The notes below the pieces were generated by a model. It worked only from the letters and a program-made list of their open reading frames with translations. It searched no databases and was not told where the DNA came from. A stretch of 64,000 nt of DNA from Nonomuraea antri. GTDB lineage: Bacteria > Actinomycetota > Actinomycetes > Streptosporangiales > Streptosporangiaceae. This document shows positions 19,597 to 27,690 of the stretch, one piece after another; position 1 is the first letter of the stretch, and the number at the start of each line of letters is the position of its first letter. The translations under genes were made by a program, and so were the position numbers. The stretch spans positions 18,456 through 82,455 of the forward strand of contig NZ_JABCPZ010000016.1 in assembly GCF_013283785.1 (NCBI RefSeq), given 5' to 3'.

Positions 19597-19806
19597 TCAG
19601 TCTCCTGACCCGTCGGGCACGGACGGCTCCCCGACGTCGCCCGTGATGGCCGCCCGCACCTCCTGCGCTGCGGCGATCAAGGGCAGGCAGGCACGTAGCA
19701 GCCGGGTCAACGCGGCCACCAGCGTGGCCAGGCTGTCGGGGATTCGGGCGGCGGCGGCTATCACGACGATGCCGGCGGCCAAGGCGGTCAGCAGGGTGCT
19801 GGTCAT
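19597..19806 (-). CDS. Small single-span membrane protein
   Basis: 69 residues: one or two hydrophobic helices (LLTALAAGIVVIAAAARI and LVAALTRLLRACLPLIAAA), then an acidic tail. ATG 19806 is preceded by GGGAG at a good distance. It is divergent from the large NTPase gene at 19923, with 116 bases between the starts. It resembles small holin-like or membrane-anchoring peptides only in general form. Confidence 0.45.
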   Translation of the reverse strand: MTSTLLTALAAGIVVIAAAARIPDSLATLVAALTRLLRACLPLIAAAQEVRAAITGDVGEPSVPDGSGD

Positions 19807-19922
19807 GAGCGGTCTCCCGGAGTCGGTGTCCGGGCCGGGCGGCTCGGGCCACCCCAGGACGTCATGTCCGCCCAGGCGCCGGCAAGGGCTCCCACCCTCG
19901 CTCCCCCACGTGAGCAGGGACG

Positions 19923-22733
19923 ATGTCTTATCCGGACCGGTCCGGACCGGAGCCGGGAGTACGTGTGCCGAATGAGCAGGAGCCCGATCCGCGTCACGTA
20001 CTGGCCGGACGGCTACGCGAGCTGCTGACCGCCGCCGACGTCAAGCGGGCGGCCATCGCGCGGGAAGCCACCAGCCGCCTGCGCGCGTCCGCCGCAGCCC
20101 CGGGGCAGGGGCCAGGACCGGCGTCAGCGTCGAGGAGCGCGCCGCAGGAGATCACCGAGCAGCGGATCAGCGACTGGTGCAAGGGCAAGCACCTGCCCGC
20201 CAGGAAGGAAAGCCTGCTCGCCGTGGTGCGCGTGGCGCTGCGGCTCGCGCACGGCCCGGCCGGCGAAGCCCAGCTGAAATCCTGGAGCCAGCTGTACGAC
20301 ACCGCAGTCCAGGCGAATCGGGACAGGCACACCCCCGCTCCACCATCGCAGGACGAGCAGCGCCCGCCCGACGCGGACACCGTCGCCCAGGCGGACCCGC
20401 TGCGGCTCGGGGTCCATCCCGCGCTGGGCGCGGAGCCGGCGGCGACCCCGTCAGAGGCTCGGCTGCCGGACTACTTGACACGCCCGCACGACGACCTCCT
20501 GCGGGCGACGCTGGCACGGGCCGCCGACCCGGCCGACGGCAGGTCGGTGCTCGTGGTGCTCACCGGGGACTCCTCGGTCGGCAAGACCCGCGCCTTGTGG
20601 GAGGCCGTGCACGAGGTCGCGCCCGGCCACTGGCGGTTGCTGGCCCCCGCCGACGCCGCCGACCTGCACACCCTCCTCCAGGATGAGGGCGTGGCGCCGG
20701 ACACGGTGCTGTGGCTCAACGAGATGCAGCGGCACCTGGACGGCGACGCCGGCGCGGCCGCCGCCCGTGCTCTCGAACGCGTGCTGGCGACCGTCCCGCG
20801 AGTGATGGCGGTGGGAGCGATGTGGACGTGGCCCTACTGGCACGCCTTCACCACCCAGGGCGGCTTCCCGGACGGCGTCGCCGCAGCCAGAACACTCCTC
20901 ACCGGACCGCACACCCACCGCATCGAGGTCCCCGACCGCCTCGACGACGGCCAGCGGCGGGAACTGGCCCGCAAGAATCGGCACCACGCGGACGGTGCTG
21001 ACCAGCGCCTGATCAGCGCCCTGGCCGCCGGCTCCGACGACGGCCGGGTGATCCAGCATCTGACCGGCGGTCCCGCGTTGCTGGACGCCTTCCGGCACGG
21101 CGGCCTGTTCACCCCCGTCGAACAGGCGCTGATCACCGCGCTGCTGGACGCCCGCCGGATGGGACGTCTCGCTCCCGTCCCGGCCGAGTTCCTGGTCGCG
21201 GCGGCCGATGGTTATCTGTCGCCCTGGGAACGTCCTGCCGATCCGGGTGCGTTCGCCGTCGCGCTGGAGGATCTGACCCGCGGTCACCGCGCGGACGGGA
21301 CGCCCACCAGCGTCCGCAGGGCGCTGACCGCGCTGACGGCGCGGCGTGAACACGCGGGCGGCCCCGCCGATTTCGAGCCCAACGACTATCTTCAGCAGCA
21401 CGCCTTCAGGGAACGCCGCTACCGGATCCCGCCCGGCAGCTTCTGGACCGCCGCGACCCGTCCTGGCTCCTCCGTCGCGGGCAGCCTCGCGTACGCGGCC
21501 GAGGCGCACGGACTCAGCCGCCATGCCGCACGGCTGCGCAAGCACGCCGCCGCCGCTGGCGACACCCTCTCGGCGGCGGAACTGCTCATGCAGTTGCAGC
21601 GGCTGCATCCGGACGACGTACGACCCGCCGTCTGGGTCACCACGCGACCAACGATGATCGAGCCCTACTTCCTCGGCCGGATCATCGATGCCCTCACCAA
21701 GGCGGGCGGCCGGCGGCAGGCCGCCGTGCTGGCCGAATACGCCGCAGCCCACACCGACGTCACCGACCCCAGCAGCGTGAGCTACGTGCTGGAGGCGCTG
21801 CACCAGGCCGACGCGCGGGAAGCGATCGACACGCTGCTGGCCCGTGACCCGGCCGGCCACGTCCGTGCGGACTCACCGGGCGACCTCGCCAGGCTGCTCG
21901 GCGTCCTGGCAGGGCTCTCGGCTGAGCGCCAGGTCGACGGGCTGGCCGAGCGCGCCGGCCGGATCGAGACCGAGCGCCTGTTCGGGCAGGAGCAGTGGGG
22001 TCTGGAATCCCTGTTGCGAACCCTGCACGACGTCGGCGCCCAGCAGCAGGTCCATGACCTCGCCGACCGGATCGTCGCGAACGCCGACGCGTACCCGATC
22101 GGGCGGTTTCTCCATGAGTCACTGCGGAAAGCCGGCGCTGAGAGGCAGGCCGCGGCGCTCGCCACCAGATTCAAGGACGCCTCGCCGCTCCCCGCCGACT
22201 TCTGGCCGGCCTTGCTCGCTTCCGGTCCCGAGCGGACGGACGAAGACACCGCACCCACCGACCCGGACGATCCAGAAGTCCTGGCCGAGAGCATCAGGGA
22301 TGCCCTTCTCGCCATCCGATGGATGGGAGGTGACCCGCAGCTCCTCACCGCGCTCCTGGCCGGCGACCCCGCGGCACGTGTCAGTCTCGAGGATCCGGGC
22401 AAGGTGGCCGGGCTGCTCCGCACCCTGCTGGACGCCGGGGCCGGCCCGCAGGCCGAGGCCCTGGCGCACCGCGCGGCCGCCCAACTGGGTCTGCGCACGT
22501 CCACCTATTTCATCCATGAACGGGCGATGGGCACCGATCAGCTCCTCAGCGCCATGGACGCCGCCGGCCTGGACGGCCCGGCCCGGGTGCTGACCGACCG
22601 GCTGCCGGACGCAGGACTGTTCCACCTGTACCTCCGCCGCGGCGATCACGCGCACCGCTTCCGGTTCGGCCGCGATCCGGAGGACGGCACCCCCGCCCCC
22701 GCCTGGGACTGGAGCGACGTGTCCGGCCAGTGA
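19923..22733 (+). CDS. Large HTH-containing P-loop NTPase with C-terminal helical repeats
   Basis: 936 residues. The N-terminus (25-110) looks like a Cro/C1-type helix-turn-helix with an inserted loop, ending ISDWCKGKHLPARKESLLAVVRVAL. After a Pro-rich linker, Walker A GDSSVGKT (215-222) and a Walker-B-like VLWLNE (262-267) mark a STAND/AAA-type NTPase. The C-terminal half (from about 520) contains degenerate alpha-helical repeats of 50-60 residues such as TLLARDPAGHVRADSPGDLARLLGVLAGL and ALLAGDPAARVSLEDPGKVAGLLRTLL. This sensor-switch-effector layout resembles STAND regulators and some phage-defence ATPases. No nuclease, TIR or protease domain was recognised, so the effector role is open. 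Confidence 0.7.
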   Translation: MSYPDRSGPEPGVRVPNEQEPDPRHVLAGRLRELLTAADVKRAAIAREATSRLRASAAAPGQGPGPASASRSAPQEITEQRISDWCKGKHLPARKESLLAVVRVALRLAHGPAGEAQLKSWSQLYDTAVQANRDRHTPAPPSQDEQRPPDADTVAQADPLRLGVHPALGAEPAATPSEARLPDYLTRPHDDLLRATLARAADPADGRSVLVVLTGDSSVGKTRALWEAVHEVAPGHWRLLAPADAADLHTLLQDEGVAPDTVLWLNEMQRHLDGDAGAAAARALERVLATVPRVMAVGAMWTWPYWHAFTTQGGFPDGVAAARTLLTGPHTHRIEVPDRLDDGQRRELARKNRHHADGADQRLISALAAGSDDGRVIQHLTGGPALLDAFRHGGLFTPVEQALITALLDARRMGRLAPVPAEFLVAAADGYLSPWERPADPGAFAVALEDLTRGHRADGTPTSVRRALTALTARREHAGGPADFEPNDYLQQHAFRERRYRIPPGSFWTAATRPGSSVAGSLAYAAEAHGLSRHAARLRKHAAAAGDTLSAAELLMQLQRLHPDDVRPAVWVTTRPTMIEPYFLGRIIDALTKAGGRRQAAVLAEYAAAHTDVTDPSSVSYVLEALHQADAREAIDTLLARDPAGHVRADSPGDLARLLGVLAGLSAERQVDGLAERAGRIETERLFGQEQWGLESLLRTLHDVGAQQQVHDLADRIVANADAYPIGRFLHESLRKAGAERQAAALATRFKDASPLPADFWPALLASGPERTDEDTAPTDPDDPEVLAESIRDALLAIRWMGGDPQLLTALLAGDPAARVSLEDPGKVAGLLRTLLDAGAGPQAEALAHRAAAQLGLRTSTYFIHERAMGTDQLLSAMDAAGLDGPARVLTDRLPDAGLFHLYLRRGDHAHRFRFGRDPEDGTPAPAWDWSDVSGQ

Positions 22734-22795
22734 CCCGGCGACCCTGCCTGCGATGATCCTTTCGCCCGGCGGACAGCGGAGAGGCGGACGAGGCC

Positions 22796-23323
22796 ATGGG
22801 AATCTGGGACGTCAAGAAGGACGAGGACCGTCTTGCATGGGATCTCACACCGCTCGTCGGCGTGGGCCCGCTGGCCTTCGGGATGCGTCCCGGCGAAGTG
22901 TCGGAAGCGCTGGGCGGGGGCCCTGCCACGTCCCAAGGGCGCTGGGACCGTGACGCCCAGACCACCCGGATCGACTCCGCGACATACTCCGAAGTCGGCG
23001 TCACCGTGTACTACACGGACTATTCCTGCTTGGCCGGCGTGGCCGTCGATGCTCTGACGGGGCCGCAGGTGACGCTGGACGGTGTCGCGCTGGTCGCGCG
23101 CGTGCCGTCCGAGCTGGAGCGGTGGCTCATCGATCACACGGAGTCCCGGGAGCTGGATCTGCACTACGTCCCCGAGGGAAATCCGGCATCCGCCGACCTC
23201 GGCCTGATGCTTCGCGCGCAGAGGGCCGGCGACGCCGCCGTGACCCGGCCGCTCTTCCTCATGCGGCAGTGGATGCGGGACGTCTGGGAGTCCCTTCCCG
23301 CGTCCGAGTGGGCGACGTTCTGA
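22796..23323 (+). CDS. Hypothetical protein
   Basis: 175 residues, no signal peptide or membrane segment. Features are MGIWDVKKDEDRLAWDLTPLVGVGPLAFGM at the start, a beta-rich middle (VTVYYTDYSCLAGVAVD) and a C-terminal acidic/aromatic helix. The shape recalls small immunity-type proteins, but I cannot assign a family. ATG 22796 has GAGG close by. It follows the NTPase gene by 62 bases on the same strand and could be co-transcribed. Confidence 0.6.
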   Translation: MGIWDVKKDEDRLAWDLTPLVGVGPLAFGMRPGEVSEALGGGPATSQGRWDRDAQTTRIDSATYSEVGVTVYYTDYSCLAGVAVDALTGPQVTLDGVALVARVPSELERWLIDHTESRELDLHYVPEGNPASADLGLMLRAQRAGDAAVTRPLFLMRQWMRDVWESLPASEWATF

Positions 23324-23456
23324 CGAGCCGGTCGATCAGGCTCGCACGTCGCAGACGTCCGCATGGGTCGAGGTTCTCCCTGCGCGACCGCCCTCCCTTC
23401 GTTACGAACGGAAGCAGGGCGGCGATATCAGGACATGAAGGTCAACGACCTCGCCC

Positions 23457-23492
23457 ATGGAACCCACCGCCGACGACGGCGGTGGGTTCCAT
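23457..23492 (+). terminator. Perfect 16-bp hairpin, probable terminator
   Basis: The arms 23457-23472 and 23477-23492 are fully complementary around the loop ACGA. The stem starts ATGGAACCC and closes GGGTTCCAT. It lies 133 bases after the gene at 22796 and 86 bases before the next start, with no T-tract, as often seen for actinobacterial terminators. Confidence 0.6.
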
Positions 23493-23578
23493 GAGCGAGC
23501 CGGTCACGGCCAACAGCACCACCACCGGCAGCACGAGCCCCCATTTCCAGGGCGGCCCGAACCGATGTGGAGGAAGTC

Positions 23579-24406
23579 GTGCGTCTGCTGCATCGTCTCG
23601 CCGCGCCCGCGGCCGCGGTACTCGTCTCGGCGGCACTCATCACCGTCCCGCACCCGGCCCACGCCGCCGCCGCTCCCTCGGTGATCACCGTCCGACCCGC
23701 CGCCGCCCCCGGCTCCCTGGACCCGGTGATCGCCGCCATCAAACGTCAGTTCGCCGGGAAGAGCGGTGTACGGTTCACCGCCAAAGCGGTGGAACGGACA
23801 TACGGCTTCATCGGAACGGTGATCTCCTCCGGCGCGTACCGCTTCTCGGCTTCCGGGGTGTACGCCTCCGACGTCATGAGCCGTGACGAGGACGGATGGC
23901 GCTTTCGCCTGCGCAACGTCGGACGGGTCAGCTACGTCCAGGACAGCAGGTACGACTCCCTGCCCAAAGGGAAGAAGTGGCGCTTGCAGGGGGACGCTCC
24001 CAACTTCCGCTGGAACAACGATCTGGTCGACGGAATCAACCTCGGCTTCCTCGCGCTGGCGGCCTCCCAGAGCCACAGCGTCGCCGACGGCGGAACCGTC
24101 GAAGGCACCCCCTGCACCCTCCACAAGGGGATGGCGACCGTGGCCGTCCTCAGCACGACCCAGCCCGGCGTCAGGTTCGGCATGAAGGACGAGGATGACA
24201 CCTGGGCAGGCGGCACGATCTCGTGGCGGCTCTGGACCGGCCCGGACCACCTGCCACGCCGCTTCAACGCCGTGATCACCTGGGACAAACCCCCGGACGA
24301 GAAGGACATCGGCTTCGACTACGTCAAGCTCAACAAGATCTACCGGCACTGGGGATCCGACTTCACCATTACGCATCCGCCGAAGGCGCTCGTCGCTCCC
24401 GAGTGA
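23579..24406 (+). CDS. Secreted protein of unknown function
   Basis: 275 residues starting at GTG 23579 with GGAGG six bases upstream. Residues 1-30 are a signal peptide (LLHRLAAPAAAVLVSAALITV...AHAAA). The mature part has a repeated beta pattern, FIGTVISSGAYRFSASGVYASDVMSRDEDGWRFRLRNVGRVSYVQDSRYDSLPKGKKW, that faintly recalls the LppX/LprG-like fold, but no lipobox is present. Function is unknown. It overlaps or abuts the next gene, so the two are probably co-expressed. Confidence 0.7.
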   Translation: MRLLHRLAAPAAAVLVSAALITVPHPAHAAAAPSVITVRPAAAPGSLDPVIAAIKRQFAGKSGVRFTAKAVERTYGFIGTVISSGAYRFSASGVYASDVMSRDEDGWRFRLRNVGRVSYVQDSRYDSLPKGKKWRLQGDAPNFRWNNDLVDGINLGFLALAASQSHSVADGGTVEGTPCTLHKGMATVAVLSTTQPGVRFGMKDEDDTWAGGTISWRLWTGPDHLPRRFNAVITWDKPPDEKDIGFDYVKLNKIYRHWGSDFTITHPPKALVAPE

Positions 24407-24435
24407 GGGCGGCGGACCTCCGGCACACTATCCAC

Positions 24436-24948
24436 GTGAACCGGCGATATCACTATGTCGGCCCTGCCGAGATCCGCGACCAGACACGTGCGGGAAGTCC
24501 AGGGCACGTGATCTCCGACCAGAATGATCTCGCTGACTGGCTGCAGAAGCAGGCGGCGGAAGATCGTGCGGAGCCGTTCACCTTCGTCGTCGATGTGCGT
24601 GGGAACCTGCGGCTCGCGCCGCAGCGAAGTGAACACGTCGCCTGCGCCGGAGGTGCTCCCGTCCTGAGCGCCGGCGAGATCAGCTTCGCCTGGGACGGCA
24701 CGCGCTGGCTGGTCTCCGAGATCAGCAACCAGTCCACCGGTTATTGCCCTGACGTCCAACCCTGGACGGCGGTGAAGGCCGCGCTCCTGCGTGCGGGGAT
24801 TGATCACCCTGACGCCTTCACCCGTCCCATCGTCTTTCGCCGCTGTCCGCGATGCCGCCAGCGCAACATCGTCAAGGACGACGACTTTGCCTGCGGCGTC
24901 TGTCAGGCGCCGCTGCCCAGAATCTGGAACGTGGACCAGCCGGACTGA
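24436..24948 (+). CDS. Zinc-ribbon hypothetical protein
   Basis: 170 residues from GTG 24436; GTG 24403, overlapping the upstream stop, is an alternative start that adds 11 residues. The N-terminal part (YHYVGPAEIRDQT...FTFVVDVRGNLRLAPQRSEHVACAGG) is a conserved actinobacterial domain of unknown role. The C-terminus has a zinc ribbon, CPRC-x13-CGVC, which suggests nucleic-acid or protein binding. Cytosolic. Confidence 0.7.
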   Translation: MNRRYHYVGPAEIRDQTRAGSPGHVISDQNDLADWLQKQAAEDRAEPFTFVVDVRGNLRLAPQRSEHVACAGGAPVLSAGEISFAWDGTRWLVSEISNQSTGYCPDVQPWTAVKAALLRAGIDHPDAFTRPIVFRRCPRCRQRNIVKDDDFACGVCQAPLPRIWNVDQPD

Positions 24949-25268
24949 AGCGCCTTCAGCTCGATGAGCAGGGGACGCGAAGCTCGATCAACGCGGGTCG
25001 CGGCGTTGTCGGGAGCGTCTGGCCACCGCGGGAGCGTCCGGCCACCGCGGGAGCGTCCGGCCGCCGCCCGATCCGGCACTGCGGAACAATCCATGGCGAA
25101 CCCGCCGCTGCCACCGCCCACCTGCCCCCCGATCCGCCTCCGGTCACGGACACTTCGTGGGCTGGGCGAACGGGCTTCGCGTGCGTTCCCGGCCCTGAGT
25201 AGTCCGGGGGGAGCGTGCGTTGGCGAACCCCGGCGAATCGGTCGGCTGGCGTTCCCAACCTTTCGGGG
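24949..25268. other. Intergenic region with short tandem repeats
   Basis: 320 bases between convergent genes (plus-strand zinc-ribbon gene and minus-strand pair). No gene was recognised. It contains the triple 19-bp repeat listed separately. Confidence 0.5.
25011..25067. repeat. Three tandem 19-bp repeats
   Basis: Units 25011-25029, 25030-25048 and 25049-25067 read GGGAGCGTCTGGCCACCGC with one or two changes. The copies are head to tail without spacers. It is probably a slippage product. Confidence 0.85.
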
Positions 25269-25670
25269 TCAAGACGCGGGCGGTCCCGGTGTCCCCGTCC
25301 GGTCGATCCGGCGCAGGCACCGCTCCAGGATCACGATGACCGCCTCCGGGTCGTCGGTGAGATGTGCCAGGTAGGCGTGGTCCGCACCCCTCTGCGCGGA
25401 CGCCGTCGCGTCGTCGCCCAAGGCGTCCAGCAGCACGTCGACGGGTCGCAGCCGGTGCGCGGGATCCGGTGGCCCGGCTTCCCGGGCGAGGTGGTCGCGC
25501 AGAGACGCGATCGTCCGCCGGAGGTTCCGGCTTGGCACGTCGTCGCCGCGCAGCGCCTCGAGTGCCGCGTCCACGGGCGGGTGCCGCAGCCGCGTGCATT
25601 CCACCATCGCGGCCACCATCAGGTATCTGATCCTGGGCAGCTTGTCGGGCATGGGTTCGGCGACGATCAT
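25269..25670 (-). CDS. Hypothetical protein
   Basis: 133 residues, mostly helical and soluble (MPDKLPRIRYLMVAAMVECTRLRHPPVDAALEALRGDD...). It starts at ATG 25670, overlapping the stop of the upstream DUF6461-like gene (ATGA), so it is translationally coupled to it. No family recognised; the coupling suggests the two products work together. Confidence 0.65.
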   Translation of the reverse strand: MIVAEPMPDKLPRIRYLMVAAMVECTRLRHPPVDAALEALRGDDVPSRNLRRTIASLRDHLAREAGPPDPAHRLRPVDVLLDALGDDATASAQRGADHAYLAHLTDDPEAVIVILERCLRRIDRTGTPGPPAS

Positions 25671-26341
25671 CCGGAGTCCGTCCGGAGTTCGGGATCGGCG
25701 AGCACGTGGTGGTCGTGGTGCCGCTCGGGAACAAGGTCGTCCGGGAGCGGGTCCGCGACGAGCAGGCGCGTGAGACCGTCGTCGAGTAGCCAGGCCTCGG
25801 TGAGCCGGACGCCCGTGATGCGTTCCGCCGCCAGGAGCACCGCGGCCCGGCTCGTGACGGGGTCCTCGACCTCGGCCGGTTCGGCGGGGACCGCGTCGAT
25901 GATCGCATCCGCGTCCCCTGGCAGTAGGCCGGGGCCGGTGAACGGGACGGCCGTCGTCCTGACCGCGACCACTTCGCCACCGGCGGCGTAGCTCAGCAGG
26001 TCACCGCGCCCGCCACCGAGCAGGACGCTCACCGCCCGCCCACGTACGGACAGCGCGCGCAGCACCTCGGGCCTGGCGCCCTCGCAGCCGTTCGGCTCGA
26101 CGACCAGCGCCCAGCCGCCGCACGTCCCGGCCACGAGTGTGGGCAGGATCCCCGGGATGTCCGCGTTGTACTGCTCGATCTGGGCGTCCTCCACGTTCAT
26201 GCGCTCCCCGGCTGCGGGGTCGGCGCCGAACGCGCGGGCCACGTCGTCCAGGTCGGTCGGCGCGGACCAGGTCAGGCAGGTCGGGTCGGCGAACCAGGCG
26301 GAAACGAGCTCCTGGTAGTACACGAAGTCCTCAGGCCGCAC
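25667..26341 (-). CDS. DUF6461-like protein
   Basis: 224 residues from GTG 26341, with GGGGAG 7 bases upstream; the longer frame upstream lacks coding character. Phrases such as CLTWSAPTDLDDVARAFGAD, TCGGWALVVEPNGCEG and a central GGGRGDLLSYAAGGEVV match my memory of DUF6461, a family near immunity-like proteins in actinobacteria. Soluble, function unknown. Confidence 0.65.
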   Translation of the reverse strand: MRPEDFVYYQELVSAWFADPTCLTWSAPTDLDDVARAFGADPAAGERMNVEDAQIEQYNADIPGILPTLVAGTCGGWALVVEPNGCEGARPEVLRALSVRGRAVSVLLGGGRGDLLSYAAGGEVVAVRTTAVPFTGPGLLPGDADAIIDAVPAEPAEVEDPVTSRAAVLLAAERITGVRLTEAWLLDDGLTRLLVADPLPDDLVPERHHDHHVLADPELRTDSG

Positions 26342-26647
26342 GCCTCGTCTCCCCCACGATGAGGAGCCGGGGAACGCTCCGCCGACTCGGCGATCTACTG
26401 TTCGGGCGGTTGCCCGTTGAAGATTTTCACGTAGCAGGTGTCTCCTGGAAGCGCGACTTTCTGGCAGTGGATTGCCAAGGCCAGAGGAGCGAGCAGGCGT
26501 ACGTGCCGAACCCACCGCGACGCGACCTGATCCCCTCTGATCCCAGCCATGTCCCGGCAGCCCGGCTAAGCCCGGCAGGACCGGCCGCATCTCAGCGGCC
26601 CGTATGCGGGGGGTGGCACGGCCTCACTCCGGTGGGCCGTTGGGCGG
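26342..26647. other. Intergenic region without a recognised gene
   Basis: 306 bases between two minus-strand genes. It includes an A/T-richer stretch around 26395-26480 that could hold the promoter of the DUF6461-like gene. No repeat or hairpin stands out. Confidence 0.45.
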
Positions 26648-27274
26648 TCAATCCGTGGCCGGCTGGTGCTCCGAGCAGTCGGTCCGTAGGTCCGCCAGGG
26701 GCAGTGGCACCCGTAGCAGGTGGCAATGGTGCGGCGCACTGGCGTCGGCGTGGGCGTCCGGCTCGAAGAAGCGGCACGTCGTGCACGTGCGCGCGACGCT
26801 CACCACGCCCTGGCGCTGCAGGTCCGCGATCACTCGCAGGAGGCTGTGCAGCGTCGTGTCACGGTCGGGGGCGGGCAGTCGCGCGAACGCCTCCAGCAGC
26901 GGCCCGTCCCACGGCGCCAGTTCCCTGGCGACCTGCTGGCCGGCGTCGGTCAGGCTGAGCAGCCGCCGGCGCCCGTCGAGGCCGGGCGAGCGCGTCACGA
27001 GGCCCTTGCGCTCCAGCGCGGCGACGGCGTCGGACATCGTCGGCGAGGTGACGTCGAACTCCGCGGCGAGCGCGCTCACCTCGCGGCGGGCGGCAGGTTG
27101 CCGGACGAGCGCGAGCACCGCCTGCTGCTGCAGCGGCGACAGCCCGTGCTCGCGGGCGCTGCGCTGGGCCAGCGAGCGCAGACCGTGGCCGAGGCGTTCG
27201 AGCGCGTCGGCCAGCCGCCGCTCCACCTCGTCCGAGGCGTGCCGCCTGGTGCTCGTGCCGCTGGTCTTGGTCAT
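26648..27274 (-). CDS. MarR regulator with four-cysteine C-terminal tail
   Basis: 208 residues. A MarR winged helix (LSPLQQQAVLALVRQPAARREVSALAAEFDVTSPTMSDAVAALERKGLVTRSPGLDGRRRLLSLTDAG) is followed by a tail with Cys164, Cys167, Cys184 and Cys200 plus several His. This set could bind zinc or an iron-sulfur cluster and make the regulator a redox or metal sensor. ATG 27274 is preferred; ATG 27286 lies inside the operator-proximal leader. A strong palindrome sits just upstream (27288-27310). Confidence 0.87.
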   Translation of the reverse strand: MTKTSGTSTRRHASDEVERRLADALERLGHGLRSLAQRSAREHGLSPLQQQAVLALVRQPAARREVSALAAEFDVTSPTMSDAVAALERKGLVTRSPGLDGRRRLLSLTDAGQQVARELAPWDGPLLEAFARLPAPDRDTTLHSLLRVIADLQRQGVVSVARTCTTCRFFEPDAHADASAPHHCHLLRVPLPLADLRTDCSEHQPATD

Positions 27275-27287
27275 GTACCCGCCCATT

Positions 27288-27310
27288 GCAAGTAGGACTC
27301 CTAATCTTGC
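27288..27310. promoter_or_regulatory. MarR operator palindrome
   Basis: The core TAGGACTCCTA (27293-27303) is a perfect 11-base dyad. It is flanked by GCAAG on the left and CTTGC on the right with a two-base offset. It begins 14 bases before the MarR start codon, so autorepression is likely. Confidence 0.65.
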
Positions 27311-27382
27311 CAGGATACGGCGGGCGACGAGCGGGCCGTCCCTTCCACACCCACTCCTACTCCCCTACCGGCGAAGCGGCGC

Positions 27383-27690
27383 ATTGCCACGAACGCGGCG
27401 TTCCTGTCATTGATCACCGCCGTGACGGCAGCCGCGCCGGCCGCCACCTTCCGCCCGGACTTCGACGACACCCCGCTCTACGACGAGGACGGCAACGGCC
27501 GACCCAACGACGACGGCGGGCGCTGATACGACCACCGGCTGGCCCTCGTCCCGGATATCACCCTCGCGGACAAGGCGCTCAAGGTGCGAGACATCGTCCC
27601 GGCGAGCGTCCCGACCGGCCCGCGACCTGCCCGCGCCCTGGCCCGGGGTGCCGCAAGCCCAGCTCCCAACGTTGATCACTTCACGCTGGA
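27383..27690 (+). pseudogene. Possible remnant of a secreted-protein gene
   Basis: One plus-strand frame reads RRIATNAAFLSLITAVTAAAPAATFRPDF..., like a signal peptide with mature start, then DDTPLYDEDGNGRPNDDGGR and a TGA at 27525. The same frame continues beyond with coding-like YDHRLALVPDITLADKALKVRDIVPA. There is no proper start codon upstream. I read this as a broken gene; its family is not recognised. Confidence 0.35.

Noticed and set aside
23457..23492. Perfect hairpin considered as a mobile-element end
   Set aside because: No transposase or second copy is nearby; its position between two same-strand genes fits a terminator better.
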